Below, piece by piece: positions 1-12,759 of a stretch of DNA of 64,000 nt. Positions within the stretch are counted from its first letter, which is position 1. Each line of letters opens with the position of its first letter. The stretch is from Phallusia fumigata. Its lineage: Eukaryota; Chordata; Ascidiacea; Phlebobranchia; Ascidiidae. The notes below the pieces were generated by a model, which searched no databases, had not been told where the DNA came from, and saw only the letters and a list, made by a program, of their open reading frames with translations. Where the stretch lies: the NCBI GenBank assembly GCA_008931825.1, contig QXVZ01000327.1, positions 38,762-102,761 of the forward strand, written 5' to 3'. The position numbers and the translations under genes are program-made.

Positions 1-419
1 CATGTTGTATTTTGTCCCTATGTTTGTACTAATACGTGCCCGTTTTCAGAAACCGCTCTTGCCTTCGATTTGGTAACTGCTGTGGTTTGACCTGCTTTCG
101 AGTGCCACCACCTGAATGTTTCGCTCGAATAAATCGTTCGTTCTTTGGCCTGTGGTACTTGGGAGTTCCTGAGCGCAAGGAGGAGCGCGTTTAGAACCGT
201 TCTGGGAATATAAGCGATCACCCCTGCTGTGCTGCCTGGGCGCACAGAGTCACGCCCCCTAGCAAATAAAAGGCAGCGCAACACGTGATATTGAGTTTCC
301 TTCGGTTAAGGAAGGAACAGTGACACTTCTAACTGGTTTGGATAAATTGATTTGGAAAGGTTTGGATAATTATGGATAAGGCCCTTATCAAGAAGATGCG
401 GCGATCCAAAAGGGAACCC
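1..419. other. no gene seen at left edge
   Basis: I see no splice-bounded or recognisable coding segment here. The 88-codon and 66-codon open frames on the minus strand show no familiar motif and look like chance. The stretch may be flank or outer part of the decayed LTR element that becomes recognisable just downstream, but no terminal repeat could be paired. Confidence 0.4.
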
Positions 420-1730
420 GTTTGCTGTCAAAAAACAATTTGGCTGGACGCAGTTTGGCCCCTCCATCCGCTTTGTCAAAACATCAGGTGAATTTCGTGA
501 AAGCACGTGACGACAGTTGTTTACAGGAGCAAATCGCCAGCCTATATGGGAACACAGAGTTTCGAGACGGAACTGTCGCGTTTGATTTTACCACATCGCG
601 TGAAGCTAGAAAGGCGTACAGAATCATGCAAAGCAACGTGAAGAGGGTGGAAGGTTACTACGAGCTGCTGTTGCCATGGAGATAGACATCAACTTCCTGA
701 ATAGGCGCCCGATAACGGATGAATAACTCGAGGAAAGTTACGTGAGCACAATGCAGTCCCACGTTAACAAGGGGTACGCAAAAGAAATACCCAAAGATAA
801 AATTGATTCGTGTGACGGTGTTTGCTGGTACATACTACATTACGCCGAGCTTCATCCTCGGAAGTCAGATAAGGTTCGTGTAGTTTTTGATTGCGCTGCG
901 AAACACAAAGGCGTTTCCCTCAAGGATGTGCTATATATGTAAGGCCCAGATCTTGCAAATAGTGTGGTGGATGTTTTAACTAGATTTCGGATGGAACGGT
1001 ACGCTTTGGTGGCTGATATGGAATCGATGTTCCACCAGTTACTCCCAGGGACCGGGATGCATTGTAATTTTTGTGGTGGCTTGGTGGAGATTTAGCTAAG
1101 GAACCCACAGCGCACCAGATGTTTTTGCTTGAAGCAGACGGCTGCAGATTTTGATGCGGACTTCGTCCCGTTTTCCAGATTGTCTGTTGTGCAAGAAACA
1201 AAATGCTTCTGTTGGAGTACAGAGAATGGCAGACCTTTGCATCCGGATGAGCCGCGGTTTTCACACGTCGGCGTAGACTATTTTGGTCCTTTTCCAGTTA
1301 AGCAGGGTCGGAGGATCGTGCAACGATATGAAGCAGTGTTTACTTGTCTAACGATGCGAGCTATCCATGTCGAAGTTACTCACAGCCTTTCGACGAACTC
1401 GTTTATTGACTCGCTCGGTCGTTTTATACATCAGCGTGGAATTCCCGTTCAGATCTTTCCGACAATGGAACTAACTTTATTGGTGCAAAACCCTTTTTGA
1501 GAGAATCGCTGTACTCGAGCCGTTCACACGTTGAGAAGTACCTGAGGCAACGCAACATTCGTTGGTCGTTCAATCCCCCGACCGCTAGTCATATGGGCGG
1601 TGCGTTCGATCCGGCGAATCCTGACTTCCATAATGAGACAACAAGTTGGTTCTGACGAAACGTTGTCCACACTTTTCGTTGAGGTTGAGTCAGTACTCTA
1701 CTCGCGTCCTCTTGTTCTTGTGACATTCGA
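420..1730 (+). mobile_element. decayed BEL/Pao-type LTR retrotransposon fragment (fossil)
   Basis: A fossil of a BEL/Pao-class LTR retrotransposon. A reverse-transcriptase-like stretch lies at about 740-1090, recognisable by family phrases such as RVVFDCAAKHKG. An integrase-core-like stretch lies at about 1240-1620, with the phrase VGVDYFGPFPVKQG followed by the TMRAIHVEV block typical of BEL/Pao integrases. The usual order of parts is kept but large parts are absent and no pair of LTRs is visible. The copy is broken, with several breaks, so it looks old and inactive. Family assignment rests on remembered motifs, not on a search. Confidence 0.8.
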
Positions 1731-3640
1731 CTTGCGTTCTTGTGACCCGGGATGACGAACCGTCACAACATGTCATGTAATTGAAGTTAATTACGGTAAG
1801 CCTGCTACATTTGCATTTTATTTGGTGAATGTTGCCGTCAATTAGAAGTATATTGCACCTTTGGATTGCTACTTTAGAAACTCGTCACTTCTGTGTACTA
1901 GTTGACCTGTATAAGATACAAAATAAGATGCGAGAGGAATTCCCAACGACAAGCGGCTCTCTGATTCATCAATTTCAATTGCGACTTTTTGTGGAATATT
2001 GGTGGCTATCTATCTTGTTTAACCTGATCTAAATGCGGGTACCGTGTCCTGTGCATACATTTAAAGCATGTTTATTCATCGCGGGTGGTGGTTGTTTTTA
2101 CTAGATGACGATAAAGTGCTATGTGACCGCTCAGTATCACCGATTTCACCAAGCCAAACATTGGTAGCAGTTACGCATGATTTACGTTTTGCCATATAGA
2201 TCGAGGGCGCAAAAATACGACTTCCCTATATCCGGACCGAAATACACCCACTACGTATCGACTAATCTCTAATGTTACAAGTTTTTTTTCCAATTAGAAA
2301 TTATCTCCCATTTACGCCCGGCCGTGGGTCTTTCAAACACGATTATGTTTGGTGTATGTTCCCGCTGGCCAATGGTAGACGCCCCAATTCCGATAGTACT
2401 CCTTTATAATTTACGTTTGCCGATAGTAGCTCCGTGCTTGGGATTTTAACCTCGTGAATCAACAGGATACTATTCTAAAATGGGTTGACAAATTATTTGG
2501 GCTGTGTAGTCTTCGACATTAATTAAGAACCCCAATTGTTAATGCAGTACAATTTTGCATTACTGGAGACAGCATGCCAACTTTAGTTAATTGAAGTACG
2601 CAAATAGGTATAAGTACCTTATTATTGCTATGCATTCAGATCCGTTGCTGGACTTTGATTGTGCATTTCTAAACCGGCCAGCACCTGTTGCAAGCCTATT
2701 ATTGGAAGTATAATGTAGGCCTTTCAATTTTTACCTTCATTTGTTTGAAGATATAAATTAGTTTTATTTTCCAATTATGACCTTCTGTGTTTCAGAATAA
2801 AACTGGATCGGCAAAACCAGTAAAATTGAAACGGTTGGTCTGCGCAGAACTTCACAGCACTGGTCTTCTTACCAGGGTGACAGAGAAAGAAAAATGCCTT
2901 TAAAAGCATGAGCTTTTTGCTTTACTTTTAGGTAAGAAACGCACATTTTCTTTGCAGGTGAGGCAGTAATAATACTTATTTTGGCTTCTGTGCTCGACAA
3001 CTTAAATAGAAATATCTGGGAATAGATCTCTGTTATCTAGTCATATGTAGTATACACGTGCAAAAGGTTGAATTTCTGTAACGCACGGAGGCTTACTGAT
3101 TGGTCACGTTTATTTGCAACCATGTGTGTAATTTCTTTCAAGGTGTTGTGCATTAACAAGCACGCGTGAAGTGTGCGGTATCTGTATGCGCGTGTTGCGC
3201 AAAATACTAGCTAAGACAAGGAATAAAAGCAGGTTTTATATGTATGTGTTACCACGACATATGAATACACACAAGTAAACGCCAAGGCAAAAGCGGCATT
3301 TCAGAGACCAGACCATTTAACTAAAAATTCGGCACGTCTGTTTTTTTGGACGGCATTTGTATGTTAGAAGGTCTTCATTATGTGGAGAGCCTTCGCAGCT
3401 TTATATGTGGAGTCGCCGCCGTTGGTGGCAGCAATGTGCCAAGCGATCTACAAAACCTTTCCCTGTAGTGCAAATTAGCTGTATAACTCCATAACTATGC
3501 AACACACAATATGAAAACGAGCTCCACCGTTTTCAAACCAGCTTCTTCTCAACCACATATAATCTCACAAACTCCCAAAACGATCACTTATTTTTGTAGC
3601 TAGCTGTTCTGCGAAACATATCGTTCTGGACACAAATTTT
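1731..3640. other. intergenic, nothing recognised
   Basis: No coding exon with paired splice sites and no recognisable repeat end was found. The longest open frame (1829-2032, 67 codons) has no familiar motif. Confidence 0.45.
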
Positions 3641-3644
3641 ACTA

Positions 3645-3950
3645 GCATGTTATTTGTTTCATTTTTATCCTCGGGCAACGCCTGATTACGTTATGCTCGC
3701 AATGAGTGCACCGTAGAGCTACCTGCCTTATTGCAGTTCCGTTGGATCATTTTTTTATTTCGAATTTTGAAGTTAGTGACTTCAAATTGGGTCAACCCAT
3801 CAGGTCCACCCGGTCTGAGCAATGCCGCTTAAGTTCCTTACTCAAGGAAACACAAACGACCGAGACAGGATTGGAACCCACAACCTTGTGAACGCAAGGC
3901 AGTCCCACCAAGCAGTTTTGGTGGATGTAGTGGCTGCCTCGGTCATGGGG
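3645..3950 (-). mobile_element. tRNA-derived SINE, copy 1
   Basis: Read on the minus strand this begins near 3940 with a tRNA-like head. It contains a perfect RNA polymerase III B-box match (GGTTCCAATCC) preceded by a degenerate A box. The body contains TTAAGCGGCATTGC and GATGGGTTGACCCAATTTG, and a tail with short A-rich ATAAAAATGAAA-type repeats lies near 3650. The same body recurs at 8345-8480, 19440-19715, 19935-20140 and 43905-44035, which establishes a dispersed family. It is the most complete copy in the window. Open frames read across it on both strands are shadows. Confidence 0.75.
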
Positions 3951-5024
3951 GGGGGGAGGGAGAGGGTATTTTTGACGCTTTTGCCTAGCACTCCCGGTCG
4001 CCTCTAATAAGTAAAAATTAAACATTTGATCAAAATTTGTACAGTTTGTTGATTGAGTCATTGATGTATGTCGTTTTTTGCTTGATGCCAAAGTCCCAAT
4101 GGATAGGATACTCCACTAGTCTACGTAAGTAGACATAATTAGTGAAACAATGTCAGAAATTCGCACTTTGCAATTCTGCATTAATCACACAGTTGAACAA
4201 GACTTATAATGTTTATAGTATCTGGCGAAATAACTTGTCAATATATGTGTCGAGAGTCAAGACCCATGTGTTTCTGCCTGCAAAAACTATCATGCATTAA
4301 AAACCTAAGACAACTATGGGAACCAACACAAAACTTCATGAATATATGACCTTTAAAACTTGTAAATCTATCTAATGGTATCATGGTAAAAGTCACCCCT
4401 CTAGTTTGAATTGTTAATATGTTTACTTTTTTCTACATATAGGTTCAGATTTCAAGCAAAATATCTTATGGTGGAAAGTGTGCTGGATTTCATGCAACAA
4501 TTTCTCATCACACACCAACAATTAAGAAAAAAAAATGAAGAAAAAACTTGTACTGTTGTATAATTTGTGGTAATTTTGTAAATGAAAACAAAGCAATATT
4601 ACAAATTTCTAAAAATTTATAACGATTGCTAAAAGCCAAACCTCAGATAATAAGGAAGTTGTGACTTGGCTGGTGCTAGACATTATAAGTGTTTTTTAAT
4701 CAGCCTGGCCAAAGTGAAAGTGATTAAGATTTGCCATGTCATAAAACTGACATAAATCATCTAAAAGCAAACATTTTGCCCATTTCGAGACAACATAATT
4801 ACCTTCATGGTAAGTTGTGTACCTTGCAACCATACCACAAAGCAAGCTACACAACTATGTTTGACAAAAACAGTTTAAGCATTTCAAATATTTAATAGAA
4901 TTGTCAGGGGCTATTCGGTAAAATAGTAAGCATTGTTAATGTATGTTTGGTAGAAAAGAGAGAAGTGTTCAAATTTTTGTTACTCTATGCATATGTTTAA
5001 CGTGAAAGCTTGAAGCAATTGATA
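3951..5024. other. intergenic, upstream of first MS4A-like gene
   Basis: Holds one diverged copy of the dispersed repeat described at 4238-4412 and otherwise AT-rich sequence without recognisable exons. The promoter of the downstream gene should lie in the last few hundred bases, but no TATA box or other motif stood out. Confidence 0.4.
4238..4412 (+). repeat. dispersed repeat family A, copy 1 (3' part)
   Basis: The copy contains ACCCATGTGTTTCTGCCTGC near 4263 and closes with CACCCCTCTAGTTTG at about 4396. The same two anchors, about 150-170 bp apart, occur at 30170-30335, 38015-38175 and 60285-60478. It is probably a short non-autonomous element. No terminal inverted repeat could be defined. 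Confidence 0.6.
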
Positions 5025-8000
5025 ATGAACAAGTATGCAAAATTCAAATGGCAGGTTGAGCAAATGAAGATTCTTGGGGTAAGTAAATAGCAACATACAT
5101 TTTGAATAAAAGGGTATTTAAAAAATGCAAATATATTTTTTAGGTTCTGCAAATTATCCTTGGCACCACATCTATAATCATGTCAATTCCCTTTGTTGTG
5201 GTATTTAACAAACGATGGGGCTACGTTTATTACTCAGATTACACCCTGCTTGCGTTAACCAATTCGTGTCCAGGAATATGGAGTGGAGCATTTGTGAGAC
5301 TACAGTATTAATTACTAACATGGGTTGTTAATGTAAAGATTTACCAATTATGTTACTATTTTAGAGTTTGATTGCAGGAATTCTTGGTGTAATGGTGTCA
5401 CAAAACCCATCAACATGTTATGTAAGTCTGTTAAAATAATATTTTTTTCTTTAATATAAAAAGGTTTCATGTTTTATAGATAGTCAGTGAGTTTATTTTC
5501 TCTCTATGTTCCTTTATTGCTTCAATGACAATGCTTGGATTTGAGGTAACTTTAACAATAATTGCCAGCGGATTTACATGCCTCAACAGTCCCTATTTGG
5601 ATTGGTGTGATAATGACAGCAACACAAGTTATCAGGTAGAAATCCAACATAAGCTCGCCCAACATGTTGTTGGCAAAAATTTTACAACTGTATGATGAAA
5701 TATATTTTTCTTTTGTCAGTAATATGGCCAACAATACCATGATATAAATATCCTAAACTTGTTTGAAGACTAACCATGCTTAGTAAACAAATTTAAAAAC
5801 AATAAAACACAATTTTTTTACATTTTCTGGTGACCAATTTAACAATGTTGCACAGAATATTTTTCTTTATACACATAGTATTTATTGGTACAGTTTTCTT
5901 TAACAAGTAGAATTAAGGATGATTTTATATCATCTTTAAACTATCAAATGTTGCTCCAAAATCTCTTACAAATGTTTTTCAAACCAAACAAAGTTTCTAT
6001 TTCAAGTTAAAAAAATTCATCAAGTTATCTTTTTTAAAAAACCTCCCTGTCAGAAAATACTAATTTTATAAATACATCTTACAGGATCTTGATAGAATTG
6101 TTCCAGCAACCTTTACTTTCATGTTTTACTTTACCATGAGTTTGGTGGCACTCTCTCTTGTATTTGTATCTTGTATTCAGACTGCTTATGGATGCCATGT
6201 GGTCTGTCGTGCTAAGTCGGTAAACAATGTTGTTAATAAATGAAATACTCCTAATAACTATAAATTAAGAAAGCAATTTACCTGTGTTAACCTAATTCAT
6301 GTTTTTGCAAAAAATATGTTTTCAGGAATCGTATGTTCATCCTGTACCTGCAGACAACATACTGCCAAACAGAATGGTTGTTCAACCACAACAAGCATTT
6401 TCGGGACAAGGTTATAAACCATTTGTGTTCAAGAATAAATAGTCTTCTTTACACAATTTTACTATTAAATTTTAAATTAGGTGTCACAGTTCTTGCACCA
6501 AATACCTCCATTCCCATGCAGGTAAAATGTACACACATAAATTTTTTTAAACTATTTCTCACTCAGTTAAACATAGCCATTGGTTTCAGTTGTACCAATT
6601 GCAACCAAGCCCAATGTCACTGGAGGCAATGCAGCAGGAACCAAATTTCAACATGGCATCACCCAACGTTATAGAAGTGACAAGAAAACTATATGCTCTA
6701 TTTGTTCCCTTTCACTAATTTGATTTTTACATGTTTTAAAGCAAGCACATTCCACCAGCAATATTGGTCCTATCCAAAGTGAGTTAACCATCCAACCACC
6801 CCAGGCACAGAACTTTGCAATGCAGGTGAATATGGCTATATGTTTTAATGGATCCTTTTAACAAAATGGGCACTTATTGTTTTCGGTTTGTTTACAGCAG
6901 CTGTTGTGTCATTTGTTTTGGTCATTTGATTTCACTAACCAAAGACTATATTATAAAAGTAATTAACAAAAACATATGCTGCTATTTCAAAAACATATCC
7001 AAACCTGCAATGTTTGATGGATTTGACAAAACACTTAAACACCCATGTGTTTCTGTCTGAAGAAGCATAAATGCAATAAACAAAAGGGATGTTAAAATAC
7101 ATGTTTAAAACCACTCCTCATAGTTTTTTGTTGGTAGTGCATTTTTCTAGCCATCTAGGTTGCAGGTGCCATGTCACAATCTCTTTTAAACAACTGTTTT
7201 TTGTTTGGTAGAGAAATGTGGAACACTCGCACATTAATCTACCTTCTATTCAACGAGGTGCAACTTTGCCACCAATACAGGTATATCCACAAAATTAGAA
7301 TTTCTCTATTTTTTGGTGATGGTAAGCATTAAACAACAAAAACAACAATCCATTGGGCATTAAACAATAAAAAATATTAGACAAAACTTACTTAATAAAA
7401 TTATGGCATTGCATTATCTTTGTTAAAATTCCAAACATTAGAAGTTGCCCTGTTAGCTCCTAAAGGGAAGTAACTTTGGTTGGTTTACTTTCATAAGGTA
7501 ATTTAAGAATACCTTGATGAAATAATTATATAGTTACACTGCAAAGATTGTTGCCCATGACACTCTGTTGCCATTGTTTGTATTTTGTGTGGTCTGCATT
7601 AGGGTATAATAAAATACTGATGCAGCTTGATTCAAAATGCCAAACAAACACGCACTTATTATTATCTGTTTGTTGGCTAACCCACAAGTATTGCACAACC
7701 CAGTTAACAACAATGCAATGTACTTGCATCATGTGGCTTGTTAAAAGGTCAATATTGATATTGTGATGCATTTCCCATAAATTATACTGTTTTCTGTGCA
7801 AAACAGATGACACATCACAATGACATGGTATACAATCTGTTAAAATTCTTTAAACACAGTGTTGGGATCCAAAATGACTCTTGGGTTAGTAATCGTAATC
7901 AAAAGTCCTGTAACAGAAAAGTTAAGGGTGTAGTCAAAATTTAGGCACCCACTGAATAGACAGAAATTTGGTCCCACATAAATATGTTTTAAACCTCAGT

Positions 8001-8191
8001 GTCAGCCTGAAAGTAAAAATGAATCCGATTCGACAATTACATGTGCAGGGAGCAATAGGTATGTGGTTTCAGAAATACTTATGTCACAGAATGTTAACTA
8101 CAGGCTATCGGGATGCATTCCTTCTCTAGTTTTCGATTACAATCAAATTACACATTTAACACACATTCCATTTTATGGGGCATTTTTATAA
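5025..8191 (+). CDS. MS4A (CD20)-like four-pass membrane protein, gene 1
   Basis: A tetraspan protein of the MS4A/CD20 type. Family members sit in the plasma or endomembrane and act as adaptors or calcium-associated components. Phase-compatible exons: 5025-5078, 5144-5293, 5365-5421, 5480-5635, 6085-6219, 6326-6410, 6481-6521, 6590-6676, 6742-6825, 7212-7280 and a tentative terminal exon 8000-8191, giving 369 residues. TM1 starts at ILGVLQIILG. TM2 has the family-type CPGIWSGAF...AGILGV signature, and TM3 runs FIFSLCSFIASMTMLG. A loop with Cys residues and NTS precedes TM4 (FTFMFYFTMSLVALSLVFV), which is followed by a Cys pair and a long Gln/Pro-rich cytoplasmic tail. The start is the first ATG before TM1. 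The tail exons are short and rest on splice signals alone. The paralogue lies directly downstream on the same strand. Confidence 0.7.
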
Positions 8192-8344
8192 TTTATTGAT
8201 ATCAGTTACAAATCTAATCATTTTTAGTTTTGTGTAAACATGTCCTTTGCATTTAGTAAGAAAATTAGTGGTTTTAATTTTTTTGTAAGGACACTTGTGT
8301 GGCAGGTGGCATTTCTTTGTCCATGTCATTTTGTCATGTTCGAA

Positions 8345-8480
8345 GTGGCAGCTCATTTTTTTTAGTTGAATTTGGTGACTTCTTCTTGGGTCAACCCACT
8401 GGGCTGCACTGGTTTGTTGAAATGCCACTAAGGTATTTTCCTCAGGAAAACACAAGCAACTGAGACAGGATTACAACCCT
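8345..8480 (-). mobile_element. tRNA-derived SINE, copy 2 (partial)
   Basis: Same body as the copy at 3645-3950: GGGTCAACCCA, then GCCACTAAGG and TCAGGAAAACACAAGC, then the diverged B-box region ending near 8480. It is truncated at the tRNA head and at the tail. It lies in the spacer between the two MS4A-like genes. Confidence 0.65.
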
Positions 8481-9684
8481 ATTACAAAAATATTACAATT
8501 TAAAAAGAAATTTTGAACTATAAAAATGCAATTTTTGCTACGATTGAAAAAAGAGAAAACATGCAGGACAGTGCCTCCTTCCACTCAACATCATGTGAGA
8601 AATGGTAAATTATTTCAAATTGTACACAGTAAAATCTTTTTCCCTAATTACTTCACAGAAAAATACTTAACTTACATTTTGTTTAGGATCAACGGACACA
8701 ACAGTCAGAAATTTGACTCAATCTACAAACTCCTGATGCAAGATGTAACTTTAATGTGAAAGGCACAACTTAACATGCTCAACTAAAAACACATTTTTGG
8801 CCAATAAAAAAAAGTGCCATGATGTCCAAACTGCTAAAAATTAATCACTTGATTAAGCACAAAGTTTAGAACTGTTTCACAACAAAATGGTAATTTCAGA
8901 GAATTGGTTGTTGTGACAAAAAGAATTCTGTGATATTTCATTACTGGATTTTAGACACATAAAACAATTATCTTCAAATCATACAGAAATTGCTTTTTGT
9001 GCCTAAGTGTTTGTGTTAAATGTTCAGGTTTTGTTATATTTTTTTGTTGTAATCATTTTAGCCATTGTGTGAAATACCTTTATATATGTTAACTTTAAAT
9101 AACCATTTATAATGAAGAGCAATAATCGATCACATCTTAATAAAAAAAAATATTAAAATCAAAGTTGGAAGTCAAGTTTTTTGTAAGGTTTAAACCTTTT
9201 AAAAAAGGCAAGGTTGTCAGGAAAAAGGTCTTGATGCAAACTGGAGCAACGACCTTGGCAATAGTGAAAGTCATACCACTTGTCGGGATTTACCCACCAT
9301 AAAACTATAAAATTGGTGTTTATCTGAATCACAGAAACAAATATTGATCACAAGTTGGAAATAGAAAGCAAACAACATATCACATCACTAAACAAAGAAA
9401 ACTTGCACAAATGTTTGCAAATTTAAGCTACACTGCCAATAAAGCTGACTTGCTATAGGGGTTAACAGCAATAGAATCATACAGTTGCATTTCAATGTAA
9501 GTTAATAGCTACTGCTGATTTGTATGTTGTTAAATTGTTTTGTTTTTTTTACTAATTTAAGCAGGTGACCAGTACAAAAAGATCATAAAACTAAAATTCA
9601 AATTTTGATAAAAAGCAAAAAAAAATGTAGCCATGAAAAAAGTCATTGCTTAAACTATATTTTTTTGAATAATCTTTACTTCAT

Positions 9685-12600
9685 TTGCATTTCTATAGTA
9701 AGACCGAAACAAGACTTTTTAAAAATCTAAGCTGTCAGCATATGTACATTAACAGTCAGGGCCTATCAGCCAAGAGACCTGCAACAAGTACATCTTGGAC
9801 GTTCAAAATGCGAAGCAAAAGCCTAACACAGTTGATTCCTCCTTCACTGGAGAATGCATTCTTTGCAAAATTCAAGAAACAGTTTAAAATACTGGGGGTA
9901 ATTAAAAGTTTGTGCTGTACTTGCATTTTTAAGGATTTTGTAATGATTGAAACATTAAATGCCTTATAAATAGGGATGTCCAAAAAAGAATACCGAATCC
10001 TAAGGATTCGAATCCGGGCAGATTCGAATCCAAATTTGCCGTTTATTTAGGGTAATTGGAACCGATATTATTTCATCAAAAATTGTGTGTCAAGGAGCAT
10101 GTGTAAAACTTTGTGTGAATGCGAGTAACATTAACAGACACAACAGCGCCGATATTACCAACACATGGGCGCAACAAAATAACAGGACGATTTTCTGCAC
10201 CATTAGCAAAAATTCAAATGCGTCGTTCATTGCACAACTTGTTTTGGTTGTGATGGCGTAAGGATGGAAAATCATAATTGCTTTACCGGCTTGAGCTTTT
10301 TGATTACAAACGTTTTTCAACTGTCACATGACTGCACATCTGACATTGTTTAGACGTTTAAAGGAAAATCATCCTCAGTTGCAACAGAAGGAATTGGGCA
10401 CCTTTAAAAGTTATGCAAACAGTCCTTTTGTGTGTCAATCTGCTAAAATTATTATAAGACATGGATTCGGTATTCTGGATTCGAATCAACTTTTCTAGAA
10501 TAGCCAGCTATTCTACTTTGAACATCCCTACTTTTAAAGCATTTGCATTACCCACTAGTACAGGGTTAAACCAAACTATCATCTCTTTACATTAAAAAGG
10601 CAATCCAACTCACAATTGGGTTATTATGCTTGGTAATTGAGGTCGCAAACCTGATTCTTGGAACAACTTTTGAATGGTACGAATCTGCTACATCCTACTT
10701 ATCACCTGGAATTTGGTGTGGAATCTTTGTAAGTTAGTCACATGATTTCTGTTCATTAGTATTTTATGCAGTCTTTAGGATTTATTTTTTGTCCAAAATA
10801 CCTATTTGAAATTATGGGTATCATGTTTTATTTGGGATATTCTAAACATTTTAACAAAATATGTAGCACCTATTTTTCCAACAACTTTTTTTGCAGTTCA
10901 TAATTGCAGGAGCACTTGGCGTATCTGCAGCAGAATCTCTCTCGCAATGCAATGTAAGAGTTTAGTTTTACTCTAAGGCCTTAATGTATATGAAATGTGT
11001 TACAAATTTAATAACAACAATTAAGGTGCAAGTTTCAACACTGCAGAACAAAATAGTTTGCAGGTGCCATGGTTATGAGCATTTTTGCTACTCTGATGAC
11101 ACTAATACTGTTGGGCATTGAACTTTCAACAACAATGGATGAAGTCAACAATGGTAGTAACAACGATAAAAAGGTGTGTTTTATAACATAAACAATGAAC
11201 ACAGATTTGTTCCTAAAACTAAAAAAGCCTGACAAATAAATAACCGCTAAAAGCATAATGCTTTTTAGCATTAAAGGTGTTGAAAATGCAACAGCAAAAG
11301 AAAGCTTGTTTAAAAAAAATAAATAACCGTTATCATTATTAGGCTCAGTCCACCTACACATTGGCAATTCATGGAACTCTTAGCGTTCTGGCATTTATCG
11401 AGTTGATTGTGGCACTGACATTGTCTGGGTATGGGTGCACAGTGTCTTGTTGCTCTAACAGAGTAAGTACAACATTAAAGCTGGTGAAACAAATAGCACA
11501 ACGTTTAGAGATATTTTGAAAACATAAGAAATTTTGAGGGATTAAGCATACAGTTTTATATGTTGCATAAACACAAAACACAATGTTTTTCTTAACAAAG
11601 AGCTTCAGCAAACCCAGATTATTTAACTAGATCTTAGCCTAATCCGTATAAAAGTTGCTCTTTTTATACTCCCAAATCCTGTTAATTTATAACAACTGCT
11701 TATGGTTAGATACTTCCTTCACTGTACGGTACTCAACAGTCTACCATGTTGTAATGTTATAATCATTCAGCTGACTAACCACCATTATTACTGCTTGTAT
11801 GACATAACAGTCAACTGTTATGTTTATCACCAAATCCTCTTTGGCACAGTGCATCTTTGTGTGTTCAAGACCAATAAATTCGTTTTAATTCAAAAGAACT
11901 CCATTATAATTGGGTTGCTAATGAATTTGATTAAGGTGAATATACCGAGCAACCACTATCTAGATAATGACAGGCTTGACACAAATGTCTTGTTAAGCTG
12001 GATATTCTCCTAATGAATGTGTCGGTTTATTATACATGTGCAGACTGCTGTGATTCATATTGACCATGGTTCAGGTTTGGAAAAGGGAAACAACAATGCA
12101 GGTAAATGTCTAAAAAACTTTTTTGTGGTTCAAGGCAAAAAATGTTTAAATGAAGTACAGAACTTTTTTAAACAGAAAATATTTTCTACATAGACCATTT
12201 CCTATTTTTACAATGAATAATATTTTAACACCTGCATTACACTGGTTCTCTAGTTTTGCTTGGCATAATAATCATGATTGATTAGCCAACTCAACTAAAT
12301 CTTATGTAATGTCTTGCCATCAAAAGTAGTTTTGCTATAGGTATAGTTTAAAACAATTTCTATCTTACAATTTGTGCAAAACTTGTAGATTGACCTGCAG
12401 TACATTGTAGCCATGCTGCAACTAACTTGGTTTTCGACTAACTTAGTTTGTATTTTACTTGGTTAGTTATTGAAAGGTGACCCAACTAACTTGTTTATAT
12501 TTTAGGATTTATTGTTGACCAACCACAAAAGTACACCACCCAAGTAAGTTACAAACAATGGACTTTACAAACAATCCAAAAATTATTCTTGTATATTTCA

Positions 12601-12759
12601 AATTTTCATGCAGGTTCCAATACCAAATGCTGTCCACCAAGCGCCAATTATACAGGTATTAACATTACTCACTGTATATTAGTGTAAAAAACTTAACTGT
12701 ACATTTTTATTCAATTTATTTTTTTGCAGAATATAGAAAAAACAACTTCTGATGTCTGA
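9685..12759 (+). CDS. MS4A (CD20)-like four-pass membrane protein, gene 2
   Basis: Tandem paralogue of the gene at 5025-8191. Exons: 9685-9897, 10600-10728, 10897-10953, 11064-11173, 11343-11462, 12044-12101, 12506-12543, 12614-12655, 12730-12759. The first exon ends in AKFKKQFKILG, matching the sister's end of exon 1. TM1 is LTIGLLCLVIEVANLILG, TM2 carries SPGIWCGIFFIIAGALGV, and TM3 is VMSIFATLMTLILLGIEL. TM4 (TLSVLAFIELIVALTLSGYG) ends in a Cys-rich CTVSCCSNR, and a short tail ends in IEKTTSDV. The junction between exons 3 and 4 does not keep phase: the donor is phase 0 but the exon at 11064 needs phase 1. So a base is wrong in the assembly, an exon is missed, or the gene is damaged. The start is uncertain; ATGs at 9742 and about 9808 are alternatives. 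Confidence 0.65.
9971..10530. mobile_element. hAT-type MITE, 560 bp
   Basis: Left end TAGGGATGTCCAAA and right end, read inverted, TAGGGATGTTCAAA form terminal inverted repeats. Immediately outside are CTTATAAA (9963-9970) and CTTTTAAA (10531-10538), an 8-bp target duplication with one mismatch, as expected for hAT elements. The interior is AT-rich with GATTCGAATCC motifs near both ends and no coding capacity for a transposase. It sits in intron 1 of the second MS4A-like gene. Confidence 0.85.
11625..11890 (+). repeat. dispersed repeat family C, copy 1
   Basis: Shares with 18830-19420 the order: CCTAATCC...AAAAGTTG; GGTTAGATACTT-type segment; AATCATTCAGCTGACTAACC; CAGTGCATCTTTGTGTG-type segment. 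It is located in intron 5 of the second MS4A-like gene. The 103-codon open frame read through it (11702-12013) is not protein-like. Confidence 0.55.
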
